Shown one piece after another: positions 13,251-25,390 of a DNA stretch of 64,000 nucleotides; the first letter of the stretch is position 1, and the number at the start of each line of letters is the position of its first letter. The DNA is taken from NCBI RefSeq assembly GCF_902168435.1, contig NZ_LR656164.1:186001-250000 (forward strand), in the 5' to 3' direction. Position numbers and translations under genes: made by a program. Source of the DNA: Bacillus marasmi (lineage in GTDB: Bacteria > Bacillota > Bacilli > Bacillales > Cytobacillaceae). The notes beneath the pieces are model-generated. The model was not told the origin of the DNA and searched no databases. It saw only the letters and a list, made by a program, of their open reading frames with translations.

Positions 13251-13283
13251 CCAAAAAAAGAACGCCGACTCAATGTCAGCGCC
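13251..13283 (-). terminator. Rho-independent terminator of rqcH (minus strand)
   Basis: On the minus strand CGCTGAC (13281-13275) pairs with GTCGGCG (13269-13263), with one G-U pair, and is followed by a run of seven T residues. It lies just beyond the rqcH stop codon. Confidence 0.65.
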
Positions 13284-13289
13284 TAAAAT

Positions 13290-14999
13290 TTATCTCTTCA
13301 ATTTCAGCACAATATCTTCACTTGGTGTTACATATACGGTTTGTTGGTGATCGTAAATGACAAAGCCAGGTTTCGCACCACTAGGTTTCTTTACATGCCT
13401 CACAAGGGTAAAATCCACTGGAACCGAGCTTGATTCACGTGCTTTGCTAAAATAAGCAGCTAATGAAGCAGCCTCTAAAATCGTTTCTTCAGATGGTGCT
13501 TTCGAACGAATCACGACATGAGAGCCGGGAATATCCTTTGTGTGGAACCATAAATCATCACGTGCTGCCAGTTTATTCGTTAAATAATCGTTTTGCTTAT
13601 TATTTTTACCAACTAAAATTTCAGTACCATCTGAGGCTGTGTACGAATCCAGGACTGGTTTCGCGTTAACTGATTTTTTTGCCTGACGCTTGCGTCGGTC
13701 GCGGATGTAGCCGCCCTCAACTAACTCCTCGCGAATTTCCTCAATATCCTTTGGTGAGGCGGTTTCAACCTGGGACAAGAGCGCATCAAAATAGGCCACT
13801 TCATTGCGTGCTAAAGCAATTTGTTCGCGAACAATCTCCAATGCGTTTTTGGCTTTTTGATATTTACTAAAATAACGTTGTGCATTATCGGATGGATTTT
13901 TTTGCGGATCAAGTGGAATCGTCACAGTTGCTCCAGTTTCATCATAATAATTGATGACCTCAATTTCCTTCATGCCGCGCGTTACGGAAAACAAATTGGC
14001 CGTCAGCAATTCACCAAACAACTGATACTCATTTGCCCGTTCGGCTTCGGTAATGGTCGCTTCCAATTTACCAATTTTCTTTTCATTTTTATCTTTTTCA
14101 TTAATAATGAAGCGCAATAAGTCGGTGGCTTGCTGTTTCACACGGTCTCTTACCGCTTTGCCAAAATAGTACCGATCAAGCATTTCGCTTAAGGTGGAGA
14201 ATGTTTTTGCTTCGCCCCCGTGTGAATCAAGTGGGAATAAGTAATAGGCTTCCTTGCCACCGTTTTCTGTTATCGCTGGTAAATAATCATGTCTGTAAAT
14301 TTTATTAAGCATGGCCAAAAATGCTTTTGGCAGTGTGGTCCGATTGGCTAGTCCAGCTTGGTGCAAAATCTCCTTGGCAACTAGAGGCGATATACCCGCA
14401 AAGTTGGTCACAATCTGCTTATCTAGTTTACCGGCATTAAAGTCCAAACGACGTAAAATGTCATCTTCATTAAGACCAAATGGGTTTTGTTTATCCTGTT
14501 GTGGCGGTAAAATATACGGCTGCCCAGGCAAGATCGCTCGATGGCTGTTAACGGCAAATGAGACATGCTTAATGCTGTCTAGAATCATTTTCCGGTCTTT
14601 ATCGACCAAAATGATGTTGCTATGCCGACCCATGATTTCTACAATCAACTGCTTATAGGAAAGGTCACCGAGTTCATTGCGGCCTTTCACCTCAAATACA
14701 ATGATCCGATCAAGTTCAATCTGATGAATATCTTCTAAAATAAACCCTTCGAGGTGCTTACGCATCAGCATGCAGAACATCGGTGGTTCTGCGGGGTTTT
14801 CATAGCTTTCATTCGTTAGTTGTGCTCTGGCATAGCTTGGATGAATCGACAGCAGGAGTCGGTGATTCTTCCCATTTGCACGAATGACCATCAGTAATTC
14901 ATTTGGAAATGGCTGTTGGATTTTATTAATTCTTCCCCCTTTAAGCGCTTGGGAAAGTTCATTTGTCATGGCGCGCGTAAATAATCCGTCAAAAGACAT
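13290..14999 (-). CDS. rqcH: Rqc2 homologue RqcH (NFACT family; formerly fibronectin-binding protein FbpA/YloA)
   Basis: RqcH binds stalled 50S-peptidyl-tRNA complexes and adds C-terminal alanine tails that mark nascent chains for degradation. The 569-residue protein has an NFACT-N domain with D97 and R98 in ELDRIIVF, the pair needed for alanine tailing in B. subtilis, then a helix-hairpin-helix/coiled-coil middle and a C-terminal NFACT-R domain ([18 protein letters not shown], about 485-502). I chose the ATG at 14999 because MSFDG is the family N-terminus and gives the D97/R98 numbering; an ATG at 15005 would add two residues. It is on the minus strand, divergent from the calcium ATPase. Confidence 0.92.
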   Translation of the reverse strand: MSFDGLFTRAMTNELSQALKGGRINKIQQPFPNELLMVIRANGKNHRLLLSIHPSYARAQLTNESYENPAEPPMFCMLMRKHLEGFILEDIHQIELDRIIVFEVKGRNELGDLSYKQLIVEIMGRHSNIILVDKDRKMILDSIKHVSFAVNSHRAILPGQPYILPPQQDKQNPFGLNEDDILRRLDFNAGKLDKQIVTNFAGISPLVAKEILHQAGLANRTTLPKAFLAMLNKIYRHDYLPAITENGGKEAYYLFPLDSHGGEAKTFSTLSEMLDRYYFGKAVRDRVKQQATDLLRFIINEKDKNEKKIGKLEATITEAERANEYQLFGELLTANLFSVTRGMKEIEVINYYDETGATVTIPLDPQKNPSDNAQRYFSKYQKAKNALEIVREQIALARNEVAYFDALLSQVETASPKDIEEIREELVEGGYIRDRRKRQAKKSVNAKPVLDSYTASDGTEILVGKNNKQNDYLTNKLAARDDLWFHTKDIPGSHVVIRSKAPSEETILEAASLAAYFSKARESSSVPVDFTLVRHVKKPSGAKPGFVIYDHQQTVYVTPSEDIVLKLKR

Positions 15000-15048
15000 A
15001 GTCATAACATCCTTTACTATATGTAGCGCTCAAGTGAGAGCTTTTCTC

Positions 15049-15166
15049 AGTCTAGCTACGGAGGCTAGGGGCTCGGGTTACAAGCCAAACCCTTCCAGAA
15101 ATCAGGATTTCCTGCAGTGCTCGTCTTGTACCTGTCGCCCCTGGGCAAGCCTCCTCCGCTTTTCTT
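15049..15166 (+). repeat. TCTAG-type structured intergenic element, single copy
   Basis: This 118-bp element starts AGTCTAGCTACGGAGG, contains GGGGCTCGGGTTACAAGCC and TGTCGCCCCTGGGC, and ends CCTCCTCCGCTTTTC. The ends are roughly complementary (GGAGGCTAGGGGC against GCCCCTGGGCAAGCCTCC), so the transcript can fold into one long stem. It lies between divergent rqcH and the calcium ATPase gene. Confidence 0.7.
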
Positions 15167-15256
15167 ACTACATTCTATCATTTTTTTGGACGAGGCTGAA
15201 TAAGCTTTATTTAGATAAGCAGTGTATGCAAAATAAGGAGGAAGTGAGATGGCCGG

Positions 15257-17935
15257 ATGAAGTTCCATGAGATGAGTAGAAATGATGTAGGGGAAGCATT
15301 AAATACCGACCTATCCTTAGGATTGTCCGAAGAAGATGTTAAAAAGAGGAGAAAACAGTACGGTTATAATGAACTCGAAGAAGGGGAGAAGCAATCCGCC
15401 TTACTTCTTTTTTTAAGTCAATTTAAAGACTTCATGGTTCTAGTGCTACTTGCGGCCACACTGATTTCAGGGTTACTTGGGGAATATATCGATGCAATCG
15501 CCATCATTGCAATTGTAATTGTAAATGGCTTTTTAGGATTTTTCCAAGAACGTCGCGCTGAAAAATCGCTTCAGGCGTTAAAGGAACTGTCCGCCCCTCA
15601 AGTAACTGCCCTCAGAAACGGTAATTGGACTAAAATTCCATCCAAAGAATTAGTGCCAGGTGACCTAATCAAATTTACTAGCGGTGACCGAATAGGTGCC
15701 GATGTGAGATTAATAGAAGCGATGAGTTTAGAGATTGAAGAATCAGCATTAACAGGAGAGTCTTTACCTGTTCAGAAACATATCGATTCCTTAAATCCAA
15801 ATGAACATCTAGGAATTGGTGACTTGGAAAATATGGCCTTTATGGGCACGATGGTTACAAGAGGTAGTGGAATTGGAGTCGTTTGTGCTATCGGAATGAA
15901 AACGGCGATGGGACAAATCGCCGACCTGCTTCAATCTGCAGAAACGATGGAAACACCACTGCAACGTCGGCTTGAGCAGCTTGGAAAAATATTAATTGTT
16001 GCTGCCCTTTTACTCACAGTATTAGTAGTCGCACTAGGCGTTATGCAGGGGCATGACCTTTACACGATGTTTTTAGCGGGTGTGTCGTTAGCGGTTGCTG
16101 CGATTCCAGAAGGTTTGCCAGCAATTGTTACCGTTGCACTAAGTCTTGGGGTACAGCGGATGATTAAGAAAAATGCAATTGTTCGTAAGCTGCCAGCGGT
16201 AGAAACGCTTGGTTGTGCGTCGGTAATTTGTTCTGATAAAACCGGAACAATGACACAAAACAAAATGACCGTCACTCATGTATGGAGTGGGGGAAAAACG
16301 TGGACGGTTGATGGAGTTGGCTATGAACCACGTGGGAATTTTTATTTTCGCCATCAGCCTTGCAGTTTAGATCACGAAAAAGAGCTTCAGCAATTACTTA
16401 TGTTTGGTATGCTTTGTAATCATGCTGAAATCACTAAAAAAAATGATGAATTTATCATAGATGGTGATCCGACAGAGGGAGCACTGTTAGTAGCAGCGAT
16501 GAAGGCGGGCTATGAACGGAAGCAATTACTAAACCAATATGAAATTGTTAACGAATTCCCATTTGATTCTACTCGAAAGATGATGAGTGTCGTCGTGAGA
16601 GATCCTGCGGGCAAACACTTTGTTGTGACGAAAGGGGCACCAGATGTTCTTCTTGGAAAATGTCAATCTGCCCTTTGGGATCAAAAAACACAGTATATTA
16701 ATGAAGAATCTAAAACGACCGTGCAAAATGCAATTAACGAGCTTGCCTCACAAGCACTCCGAACGATTGCAATTGGTTTTAAGCCGATTCCGCCCAATAC
16801 ACTTATATTGCACGAGGATGAAGCTGAGAAGGATTTAATTTTTATCGGATTACAAGGGATGATTGATCCGCCACGTCCGGAAGTAAAACAAGCTGTCAAA
16901 GAATGTAATGAAGCGGGAATTAAGACGGTCATGATAACTGGTGACCATGTCATCACAGCAAAAGCAATCGCTAAGCAATTGGGCATTTTGACTGGAAAAA
17001 GTAAGGTGCTTGATGGTAAAGCATTATCTGAAATGGAATTAAACGAGCTCGAGGAAGTGGTTGATGATGTATCAGTATTTGCGCGTGTATCGCCTGAGCA
17101 TAAGCTGAAAATTGTGAAGGCACTGCAAAACCGCGGCCATATCGTCGCTATGACTGGAGACGGCGTCAATGATGCACCGGCAATTAAGGCGGCAGATATT
17201 GGGGTTGCAATGGGTATTACTGGAACTGATGTTGCTAAAGAGGCATCAGCGCTTGTTTTATTGGATGATAATTTTGCGACGATAAAAACAGCGATTAAAG
17301 AAGGACGGAACATATACGAAAATATCCGGAAATTTGTTCGATATTTACTCGCATCAAATGTTGGGGAAATTCTGGTGATGCTTTTTGCGATGCTAATGGG
17401 CTTACCATTGCCGCTTGTGCCAATCCAAATTCTTTGGGTCAATTTAGTAACCGATGGTCTGCCTGCTATGGCGCTTGGCTTAGATCAGCCTGAGGGTGAC
17501 GTCATGAAGCGAAAACCACGAAGTCCGCGGGAAGGCGTTTTTGCAAGGGGACTCGGCTGGAAGGTCATTTCGAGAGGTTTCCTGATTGGGGTTGTCACAC
17601 TTGCTGCGTTTATGACCACATACCGGAATCCGGATGATCTTGCTTATGCCCAAACCGTGGCATTTGCTGCCCTTGTTATGGCTCAATTAATCCATGTATT
17701 TGATTGTCGCAGTGAAAAATCTGTCTTTTCTCGGAATCCTTTTGGAAATAAATATTTAGTGCTAGCGGTTATTTCATCACTGTTATTAATGTTTGTTGTT
17801 ATTTACTATCCGCCTTTACAGCCAATTTTCCATACAGTTCCGATTATTGCCAAGGATTGGATATTAATTACAGCATTATCCTCAATTCCAACTTTTTTAC
17901 TGGCAGGTTCATTTTTCGCAAGAAAAACAAAATAA
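15257..17935 (+). CDS. P-type calcium-transporting ATPase (PMR1/SERCA type, YloB)
   Basis: This P2A ATPase expels Ca2+ across the membrane using ATP. The 892 residues contain TGES (166-169, actuator domain), PEGLP in membrane segment 4 (about 288-292), the phosphorylated Asp D327 in DKTGT, and GDGVNDAP. About ten membrane helices are expected, two pairs before and six helices after the cytosolic core. A cation_ATPase_N domain is at the N-terminus. AGGAGG lies 15 bases upstream of ATG 15257, a long spacing, but a stop codon 12 bases upstream leaves no earlier start. B. subtilis has the orthologue (yloB) next to rqcH; expression there is spore-linked. Confidence 0.93.
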   Translation: MKFHEMSRNDVGEALNTDLSLGLSEEDVKKRRKQYGYNELEEGEKQSALLLFLSQFKDFMVLVLLAATLISGLLGEYIDAIAIIAIVIVNGFLGFFQERRAEKSLQALKELSAPQVTALRNGNWTKIPSKELVPGDLIKFTSGDRIGADVRLIEAMSLEIEESALTGESLPVQKHIDSLNPNEHLGIGDLENMAFMGTMVTRGSGIGVVCAIGMKTAMGQIADLLQSAETMETPLQRRLEQLGKILIVAALLLTVLVVALGVMQGHDLYTMFLAGVSLAVAAIPEGLPAIVTVALSLGVQRMIKKNAIVRKLPAVETLGCASVICSDKTGTMTQNKMTVTHVWSGGKTWTVDGVGYEPRGNFYFRHQPCSLDHEKELQQLLMFGMLCNHAEITKKNDEFIIDGDPTEGALLVAAMKAGYERKQLLNQYEIVNEFPFDSTRKMMSVVVRDPAGKHFVVTKGAPDVLLGKCQSALWDQKTQYINEESKTTVQNAINELASQALRTIAIGFKPIPPNTLILHEDEAEKDLIFIGLQGMIDPPRPEVKQAVKECNEAGIKTVMITGDHVITAKAIAKQLGILTGKSKVLDGKALSEMELNELEEVVDDVSVFARVSPEHKLKIVKALQNRGHIVAMTGDGVNDAPAIKAADIGVAMGITGTDVAKEASALVLLDDNFATIKTAIKEGRNIYENIRKFVRYLLASNVGEILVMLFAMLMGLPLPLVPIQILWVNLVTDGLPAMALGLDQPEGDVMKRKPRSPREGVFARGLGWKVISRGFLIGVVTLAAFMTTYRNPDDLAYAQTVAFAALVMAQLIHVFDCRSEKSVFSRNPFGNKYLVLAVISSLLLMFVVIYYPPLQPIFHTVPIIAKDWILITALSSIPTFLLAGSFFARKTK

Positions 17936-17954
17936 AGTATGTTATAATTCACAG

Positions 17955-17984
17955 GGTAATAGAGGGGACTCTATTACCTTTTTC
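17955..17984 (+). terminator. Rho-independent terminator after the Ca2+ ATPase
   Basis: A perfect 10-bp stem (GGTAATAGAG 17955-17964 with CTCTATTACC 17969-17978) with a GGGA loop, followed by TTTTTCTTT. Confidence 0.9.
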
Positions 17985-18055
17985 TTTGAAAACAATATTT
18001 ACTCTATTGATTCACATGCATTTTTGATTTTCTTCATAAGATTGGATGTGTAATA

Positions 18056-18931
18056 ATGATTGTAAGCATGACTGGTTTTGGTCGTAGTAAAAAGGAATCA
18101 GAGCGTCTTAGTGTCACAGTAGAAATTAAAACAGTGAATCATCGGTTTTGTGAATTTTATTTTCGCATGCCAAGGACTCTTTTAAAAATAGAAGATAAAT
18201 TGAAAAAAAAGCTTAGTGATTATATCCTAAGGGGTAGGGTCGAAGTATTTGTGACCTTAACTGGCGAAGCCGTTGTTAATCGCAAGGTTCAAATTGATTG
18301 GAATCTGCTTGACGATTATTATCAATACATAAATGCAATTAAAGAGAAGTATGGACTAAACGAGCAAATATCCTTAAAGGAGCTTGTTAATCGCGAAGAA
18401 CTCATTACGATTGAAGAGAGTGATGAAGAAAACGATGAGCTTGAAACATTAGTCCTTGCTGCTGTCGAAGAAGCTGCCCTAAGTCTCAAACAAATGAGAC
18501 AAACAGAAGGGGAGGCATTGGCAGACGATATTTCTGATAATCTAAACCAGCTAAATAGTCGTGCCATACAGCTAAAGGAATATGCGCCGATTGTTGTTAA
18601 CCAATACAAGGATCGCATTACAAAGCGAATGCAGGATTATTTATCTGGACAAATAGATGAAGCAAGAATTGTCACAGAGGTTGCTATTTTTGCTGAAAAG
18701 GTTGATATTAATGAAGAACTGACTAGACTAAATAGTCATATTCAACAATTCCAAAAAACATTACTATTAAAAGAGTCGGTAGGTCGGAAGCTTGATTTTC
18801 TTGTTCAGGAAATGAATCGTGAGGTTAATACGATTGGTTCAAAGGCAAACGATTCAACGATTGCTGGTGAAGTAGTCGAAATGAAGAGCTTGTTAGAGAA
18901 AATCAAAGAACAGGTTCAAAATATCGAATAA
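18056..18931 (+). CDS. yicC: YicC family endoribonuclease-like protein (YloC)
   Basis: YicC-family proteins are RNA-binding and in E. coli act as endoribonucleases that influence small RNA turnover; the role in Bacillus is not settled. The 291-residue protein has the family N-terminus MIVSMTGFGRS, the VKTVNHRF-like segment (IKTVNHRF) near residue 24, and the DUF1732 C-terminal signature with FLVQEMNREVNTIGSKAND near residue 252. The ribosome binding site is weak. It is followed after 59 bases by remA, as in B. subtilis. Confidence 0.92.
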   Translation: MIVSMTGFGRSKKESERLSVTVEIKTVNHRFCEFYFRMPRTLLKIEDKLKKKLSDYILRGRVEVFVTLTGEAVVNRKVQIDWNLLDDYYQYINAIKEKYGLNEQISLKELVNREELITIEESDEENDELETLVLAAVEEAALSLKQMRQTEGEALADDISDNLNQLNSRAIQLKEYAPIVVNQYKDRITKRMQDYLSGQIDEARIVTEVAIFAEKVDINEELTRLNSHIQQFQKTLLLKESVGRKLDFLVQEMNREVNTIGSKANDSTIAGEVVEMKSLLEKIKEQVQNIE

Positions 18932-18990
18932 AACCGTTTAGCGACTAAGTCTCGCGGTAAAAATAGATAAAGAACTACAGGGGGATTACC

Positions 18991-19883
<893 letters not shown>

Positions 19884-19885
19884 AT

Positions 19886-20107
19886 ATGCTTTATCCTTCG
19901 ATTGACTCTTTATTAACAAAGATTGATTCAAAATATTCATTAGTATCAGTAGCTGCAAAAAGAGCGCGAATTCTTCAAGAGGACAGTAGCTATCAGCTAT
20001 CAAAGTATGTTTCTCATAAAAACGTGGGGAAATCCTTAGAAGAAATTCATGCTGGTAAATTAACGTTTTCAAATGAAGCAAAAAATGAAGACACTCCGAC
20101 TGAATAA
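19886..20107 (+). CDS. rpoZ: DNA-directed RNA polymerase omega subunit
   Basis: Omega supports RNA polymerase assembly by clamping the beta-prime subunit. The 73-residue protein has [30 protein letters not shown], the conserved omega N-terminal fold, written here only as a description of residues 1-30. It follows gmk by two bases and is followed by a terminator. Confidence 0.95.
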   Translation: MLYPSIDSLLTKIDSKYSLVSVAAKRARILQEDSSYQLSKYVSHKNVGKSLEEIHAGKLTFSNEAKNEDTPTE

Positions 20108-20121
20108 GATAAGGTCAATCA

Positions 20122-20152
20122 AATAACAACCTGAATGGGTTGTTATTTTTTT
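20122..20152 (+). terminator. Rho-independent terminator after rpoZ
   Basis: AATAACAACC (20122-20131) pairs perfectly with GGTTGTTATT (20138-20147), followed by a run of T residues. Confidence 0.9.
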
Positions 20153-20280
20153 AGGTGTTGATTAGAGCGGAAGGCACAGTGCCTGGAGCAGAAATTAACA
20201 TATTAGAATGAAATAAATGAAAAAAATCCGATATTCTTGCATAATAAAAGAAAGAACTGTTGATAGGTGGGGGGACATAT

Positions 20281-21474
20281 ATGTTAAAAGGAAAAAAGAT
20301 TCTGCTCTGTGTGACCGGCGGAATTGCAGTGTACAAAGCAGCAGCACTAACAAGCAAGCTTACCCAAGCGGGAGCTGACGTGAAAGTCATTCTTAGTGAT
20401 GCGGCTCTTAAATTTGTAACACCGCTAACCTTCCAAGCATTATCAAAAAATGATGTATATACAGACACGTTTGATGAGAAGGACTCAAATGTGATTGCGC
20501 ATATTGATTTGGCTGATTGGGCTGACCTTGTCTTGGTCGCACCTGCTACTGCCAATACGATTGCAAAGCTAGCCTATGGACTAGCGGATAATATGATTTC
20601 AACAACATTACTAGCAACGACAGCACCGGTGTGGGTGGCTCCAGCAATGAACGTCCATATGTACGATCATCCCGCTGTTCAGAAAAATATTATGACACTC
20701 GCCCAATTCGGCTACCAATTTATTGAACCGAGTGAAGGTTATTTAGCCTGTGGATATGTAGGTAAAGGTCGTTTAGAGGAGCCTGAAAAAATCGTTGAGC
20801 TTCTGGGCCTATTTTTTGCAAAGAAAAACCCTAAACTTGTTGGCAAAAAGATCATTATTACGGCAGGACCAACGAGAGAAAGTATAGATCCTGTTCGCTA
20901 TATTACGAATCACTCAACCGGTAAAATGGGCTATGCGATTGCGGAAGAAGCGGCCAAAGCAGGAGCAGAAGTTTTATTAATTTCCGGACCTGTCAGCATT
21001 ACACCACCTAATGGTGTAACTGTTATTCATGTGAGTAGTGCAGAAGACATGTATCTGGCGGTAATGAAGGAGTATGAAAAAGCTGATGTAGTGATTAAAA
21101 CAGCTGCAGTAGCTGATTATCGACCAAAGGTACAGCATGATAATAAAATGAAGAAGCAGCCGGGTGAACAAGTGTTAGAACTAGAACGTACAAAGGATAT
21201 TCTGTTTGAGCTTGGACAAAGAAAGACTGAGCAAATATTAGTGGGCTTCGCTGCGGAAACGGAGCATGTTGAAGAATATGCAATGGGCAAATTAAAAAAG
21301 AAAAATACCGATATGATTGTCGCTAATAATGTGAAAACAGCTGGTGCTGGGTTTGGAACGGAAACGAACATTGTTACCATTTATAAAAAGGATGGGACGA
21401 GTCTTGAGTTGCCGCTTATGACAAAGCATGAGGTAGCGCAAAACATTCTCGAACAAATCTCGCTTTTATTATAG
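20281..21474 (+). CDS. coaBC: Bifunctional phosphopantothenoylcysteine decarboxylase / phosphopantothenate-cysteine ligase
   Basis: CoaBC joins cysteine to 4'-phosphopantothenate and decarboxylates the product during coenzyme A synthesis. The 397-residue fusion has an N-terminal flavoprotein domain (VTGGIAVYKAA near residue 11, APAMNVHM and LACGYVGKGRL) and a C-terminal CoaB domain with GPTRESIDPVRYITNHSTGKMG beginning near residue 199 and the AAVADYRP motif. ATG 20281 follows GGTGGGGGG; the reading frame opens earlier at a TTG, which is not needed. It starts an 11-gene run on the same strand up to rpe. Confidence 0.96.
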   Translation: MLKGKKILLCVTGGIAVYKAAALTSKLTQAGADVKVILSDAALKFVTPLTFQALSKNDVYTDTFDEKDSNVIAHIDLADWADLVLVAPATANTIAKLAYGLADNMISTTLLATTAPVWVAPAMNVHMYDHPAVQKNIMTLAQFGYQFIEPSEGYLACGYVGKGRLEEPEKIVELLGLFFAKKNPKLVGKKIIITAGPTRESIDPVRYITNHSTGKMGYAIAEEAAKAGAEVLLISGPVSITPPNGVTVIHVSSAEDMYLAVMKEYEKADVVIKTAAVADYRPKVQHDNKMKKQPGEQVLELERTKDILFELGQRKTEQILVGFAAETEHVEEYAMGKLKKKNTDMIVANNVKTAGAGFGTETNIVTIYKKDGTSLELPLMTKHEVAQNILEQISLLL

Positions 21475-21485
21475 GATGAGAAAAT

Positions 21486-23903
21486 ATGAAAATTGCAAGT
21501 GTAATTGTTGACGTCTCTGCTAAACAAATTGATAAGGGCTTTGATTATTTGATTCCTGAACAGTGGCGAGGATTAATTGAGCCAGGCATGCGTGTCGTCG
21601 TTCCGTTTGGCCCTCGTCACATTCAAGGCTTTGTTGTCGGTGTGAAGGATGATTCAGATTTCGATATGAATAAGCTAAAAGAAATCATCGAACCGATGGA
21701 TTTGACTCCTGTATTGAACGAAGAAATGCTTGAGCTCGGATATTGGCTCACTGATGAGGTGCTTTGCACAAAGATCTCCGCCTTCCAAGCGATGCTTCCA
21801 GCCGCTTTAAAAGCGCAATATGATAAAAAAATTACCCTGTCACCTTCTGCAAACATTGGGGAAGTACATGATGATTTACGCCTTTTTCTACTAACTGAGA
21901 ACGAGTTGTCCTGGAAGGAAGCGCTCCAGCACGATTTGATTTCGATTGTCCATAAGGAGCTCGCTAAAGGAACGATTGAAGTCCAATATGTGGTCAAGGA
22001 GAAAACGAAGAAAAAGAAGGTACTTCACGTGCTTCCTGCACTGGCAGCTTTTGAGCTAGAGCTTGAAAAAGAAAAATTAACAAAAGCTAAAAAGCAAATG
22101 GAACTCGTCCAATTTTTTATCGAAAATCCTAAGCCAATCGAACTGAAAAAGCTGCAGGTAAATCTTTCGGTAAGCAGTGCCACCATTAAAAGCCTTATTG
22201 AAAAGGGAATCCTCAAGCAACAGGAAATGGAAGTGTATCGTGACCCTTATGAGAATCGGGAATTTAAACGAACAGAACCGTTTCCGTTAACTGAAGAACA
22301 AAGCGAGGCTATAGCGCCAATTGTTCATGCAATTGAAACCGGACAGCACGAAGTTTTTCTTCTGTATGGAGTGACTGGGAGCGGAAAAACCGAGATTTAC
22401 CTCCAATCAATTCAAGAGGTAATTGATAAGGGGAAGGAAGCAATAGTGCTTGTTCCGGAAATCGCGTTGACTCCGCAAATGGTTAATCGATTTAAAGGGC
22501 GCTTTGGCGATCTCGTCGCGGTATTACATAGCGGACTTTCAAGCGGTGAGAAGTATGATGAATGGCGTAAAATTCAACGCAAAGAGGTTTCGGTTGTTGT
22601 TGGTGCTCGTTCGGCCATTTTTGCACCGTTTGAGAATTTAGGCATCATCATTATTGATGAGGAGCATGAAACGAGCTATAAGCAAGAGGAAAATCCACGA
22701 TATCATGCTCGCGATGTGGCAATAAATCGAGCTAAACGATATTCGTGTCCAGTTATCCTTGGCAGTGCAACACCTGCACTTGAAACCTTTGCCCGCGCTC
22801 AAAAGGGAGTTTATCAGCCATTAACCTTAACGAAGCGAATGAATGAGCAAGCTTTACCATCCGTGAAAATAATTGATATGCGGGAAGAGCTCAGGGGCGG
22901 GAATCGCTCAATGTTTTCGAGTGAGTTATTTGAAAAGCTCCAAGATCGTTTGCAAAAGAAGCAGCAAACCGTCTTATTTTTAAATAAACGTGGTCATTCA
23001 TCCTTTGTGATGTGCCGTGATTGCGGTTATGTCGTGCTTTGTCCGCATTGTGAAATCTCCTTAACTTATCATCGCGTGCAACATAACATGAAATGCCATT
23101 ATTGCGGGTTTGAATCAGCGGTACCAAAGCTTTGTCCAGAGTGCCAGAGTGAGCACATTCGCTATTTTGGTACGGGGACTCAAAAGGTTGAGGAGGAGTT
23201 AGCGAAGCTTTTACCTGAAGCTAGGGTCATTCGCATGGATGTCGATACGACGACACGCAAGGGATCGCATGAAAGGCTGTTAACAGAATTTCAGGAAGGG
23301 AAAGCGGATATTTTACTGGGAACTCAAATGATTGCAAAAGGGCTTGATTTTCCTAATATTACGCTCGTTGGTGTCTTATCGGCCGATACGATGCTACATC
23401 TTCCAGATTTTCGCGCATCAGAGAAAACGTTTCAATTGTTAACCCAGGTGAGCGGTCGAGCAGGTCGCCACCAGCTTCCAGGTGAGGTTGTGATTCAAAC
23501 CTATACACCAGAACATTACAGTATTGAACTGGCTGGAGAGCAGGATTTTGATCGATTTTATGCGAAAGAAATGCAAATGCGAAAAATCCATCAATACCCG
23601 CCATTTTACTACTTGGCTCTCATTACAGTCAGTCATGAGGAGTTAATGAAGGTGGTCTCTGTTACCGATAAAATCGCCCGCTATTTACGCTCGCATCTAT
23701 CAAATAAAGCGGTAATATTAGGTCCGGTTGCTTCACCAATTCCAAGGATCAAGGATAGATATCGCTATCAATGTTTGATAAAATACAAGCGGGAACCAGA
23801 GTTAGTCAATACGCTGAAAAAAATCAATGAACTATTTTTACCAGAAACAACAAGAACGGGTATGCAAATCTCAATGGATATGAATCCATATATTTTAATG
23901 TAA
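21486..23903 (+). CDS. priA: Primosomal replication protein N', helicase PriA
   Basis: PriA recognises stalled or recombined forks and reloads the replisome. The 805-residue protein has an N-terminal DNA-binding domain, Walker A GVTGSGKT (295-302), the DEEH box (391-394), and a zinc-binding insertion with four CxxC pairs from C510 to about C552. A conserved helicase C-terminal core follows (GTQMIAKGLDFP near residue 613). It starts 11 bases after coaBC. Confidence 0.96.
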   Translation: MKIASVIVDVSAKQIDKGFDYLIPEQWRGLIEPGMRVVVPFGPRHIQGFVVGVKDDSDFDMNKLKEIIEPMDLTPVLNEEMLELGYWLTDEVLCTKISAFQAMLPAALKAQYDKKITLSPSANIGEVHDDLRLFLLTENELSWKEALQHDLISIVHKELAKGTIEVQYVVKEKTKKKKVLHVLPALAAFELELEKEKLTKAKKQMELVQFFIENPKPIELKKLQVNLSVSSATIKSLIEKGILKQQEMEVYRDPYENREFKRTEPFPLTEEQSEAIAPIVHAIETGQHEVFLLYGVTGSGKTEIYLQSIQEVIDKGKEAIVLVPEIALTPQMVNRFKGRFGDLVAVLHSGLSSGEKYDEWRKIQRKEVSVVVGARSAIFAPFENLGIIIIDEEHETSYKQEENPRYHARDVAINRAKRYSCPVILGSATPALETFARAQKGVYQPLTLTKRMNEQALPSVKIIDMREELRGGNRSMFSSELFEKLQDRLQKKQQTVLFLNKRGHSSFVMCRDCGYVVLCPHCEISLTYHRVQHNMKCHYCGFESAVPKLCPECQSEHIRYFGTGTQKVEEELAKLLPEARVIRMDVDTTTRKGSHERLLTEFQEGKADILLGTQMIAKGLDFPNITLVGVLSADTMLHLPDFRASEKTFQLLTQVSGRAGRHQLPGEVVIQTYTPEHYSIELAGEQDFDRFYAKEMQMRKIHQYPPFYYLALITVSHEELMKVVSVTDKIARYLRSHLSNKAVILGPVASPIPRIKDRYRYQCLIKYKREPELVNTLKKINELFLPETTRTGMQISMDMNPYILM

Positions 23904-23965
23904 AGTTATGAGAATCAAGATTTTAGTTGAAAATGAAAGATATAGATACAATTGGAGGAACGGAT

Positions 23966-24451
23966 TTGGCTATACGAAAAATCGTCACTTATCCTGCTGA
24001 TATATTAGAAGTGGAATGTGAGAAAGTAACTGTATTTGATAAAAAACTGGCAAAGCTCTTAAATGATATGTACGATACGATGATTGAGCATGATGGAGTA
24101 GGGCTTGCTGCTCCGCAAATCGGCTTAAACAAGCAGATTGCCATTGTAGATATCGATGATGAAATGGGAACAATAGAGTTAATTAATCCTAAAATCATTG
24201 AAGCGACTGGAAGCCAGATTGGACCGGAAGGATGCCTTAGTTTTCCAGGTGTATACGGTGAAGTTGAAAGAGCGAATTATGTAAAGGTACAAGCACAGGA
24301 TCGGAAGGGAAGAACCTTTTTAATTGAAGCAGAGGAATTTTTAGCAAGAGCGATCCAGCATGAAATTGATCATTTAGCAGGTGTTTTATTTACTACGAAA
24401 GTAACTAAATACTTAAATGAAAGTGAATTGGAAGGAGGCGAAGACGAATGA
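23966..24451 (+). CDS. def: Peptide deformylase
   Basis: Def removes the formyl group from nascent protein N-termini. The 161-residue enzyme has all three motifs: [17 protein letters not shown] (Cys ligand at about residue 90) and QHEIDHLAG (H132 and H136 ligands, E133 catalytic). I chose TTG 23966, six bases after GGAGG, because it gives the family N-terminus (M)[10 protein letters not shown]; the upstream ATG at 23927 would add 13 unmatched residues before the ribosome binding site. It overlaps fmt by four bases. Confidence 0.93.
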   Translation: MAIRKIVTYPADILEVECEKVTVFDKKLAKLLNDMYDTMIEHDGVGLAAPQIGLNKQIAIVDIDDEMGTIELINPKIIEATGSQIGPEGCLSFPGVYGEVERANYVKVQAQDRKGRTFLIEAEEFLARAIQHEIDHLAGVLFTTKVTKYLNESELEGGEDE

Positions 24452-25389
24452 CCAAAATCGTGTTTATGGGTACGCCTGATTTTTCAGTGCCGATTTTACG
24501 AAGCCTCGTTGAGAACGGCTATGATGTGATTGCGGTAGTGACTCAGCCAGACCGTCCAGTTGGTCGTAAAAAGGTATTGACTCCGCCGCCGGTAAAAGTG
24601 GAAGCAGAGTCGCATGGAATTCCGGTGTTTCAGCCGGAAAAAATCCGCCGTCCAGATGAATTAGCACCGATTCTTGAGCTTAAGCCAGACCTTGTTGTCA
24701 CTGCTGCATTTGGTCAAATTTTACCAAAAGAATTACTTCAAGCACCTAAGTACGGCTGTATTAATGTACATGCCTCCTTGCTGCCTGAATTGCGCGGTGG
24801 CGCTCCAATTCATTATGCCATTTTACAAGGAAAGAAAACAACGGGTATTACGATTATGTACATGGCAGAACAATTGGACGCTGGCGATATTCTCACGCAA
24901 CGTGAGGTTGAAATTAGTGAAGATGATAACGTGGGTACGCTGTTTGATAAGTTAAGCAAAGTAGGCTGTGATTTGCTCATCCAAACCTTACCGAAATTGC
25001 TCGCAAATGAGCTTACCCCGATAGCGCAGGATGAAGAAAAAGCAACTTTCGCCCCAAATATTAAGCGAGAGCAGGAGAAAATTGACTGGACTAAAGCTGG
25101 CGAAGACATTTACAACCAAATTCGTGGTTTAAACCCGTGGCCAGTCGCCTTTACGGTATGGAATGAATTGCCGCTCAAGATTTGGCAAGCTACCAAGCTT
25201 CTTGCCTCGAAACAAGCAGCGCCAGGAACCGTTATTGATCTTCATAAGGACGGTATCGTCATTGCAACCGGCAATGAAACAGCAATCAAAATTACCGAGC
25301 TTCAGCCATCTGGGAAAAAGAAAATGGGTGCAGCCCAATTTTTACAGGGAAAAGTCTCATTGAGTATTGGTGATAAGATTGGAGACTAA
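24448..25389 (+). CDS. fmt: Methionyl-tRNA formyltransferase
   Basis: Fmt formylates initiator Met-tRNA with 10-formyl-tetrahydrofolate. The 313-residue protein has the catalytic N106 and H108 in NVHASLLP, then RGGAPIH, and a C-terminal OB-like tRNA-binding domain. It is translationally coupled to def by an ATGA overlap, so formylation and deformylation genes are co-expressed. Confidence 0.97.
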   Translation: MTKIVFMGTPDFSVPILRSLVENGYDVIAVVTQPDRPVGRKKVLTPPPVKVEAESHGIPVFQPEKIRRPDELAPILELKPDLVVTAAFGQILPKELLQAPKYGCINVHASLLPELRGGAPIHYAILQGKKTTGITIMYMAEQLDAGDILTQREVEISEDDNVGTLFDKLSKVGCDLLIQTLPKLLANELTPIAQDEEKATFAPNIKREQEKIDWTKAGEDIYNQIRGLNPWPVAFTVWNELPLKIWQATKLLASKQAAPGTVIDLHKDGIVIATGNETAIKITELQPSGKKKMGAAQFLQGKVSLSIGDKIGD

Positions 25390-25390
25390 A

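Noticed and set aside
16681-17442. 253-codon minus-strand ORF inside the calcium ATPase gene
   Set aside because: The plus strand encodes conserved P-type ATPase motifs throughout; the antisense frame is Ser/Ile-rich with no recognisable domain, a common shadow.
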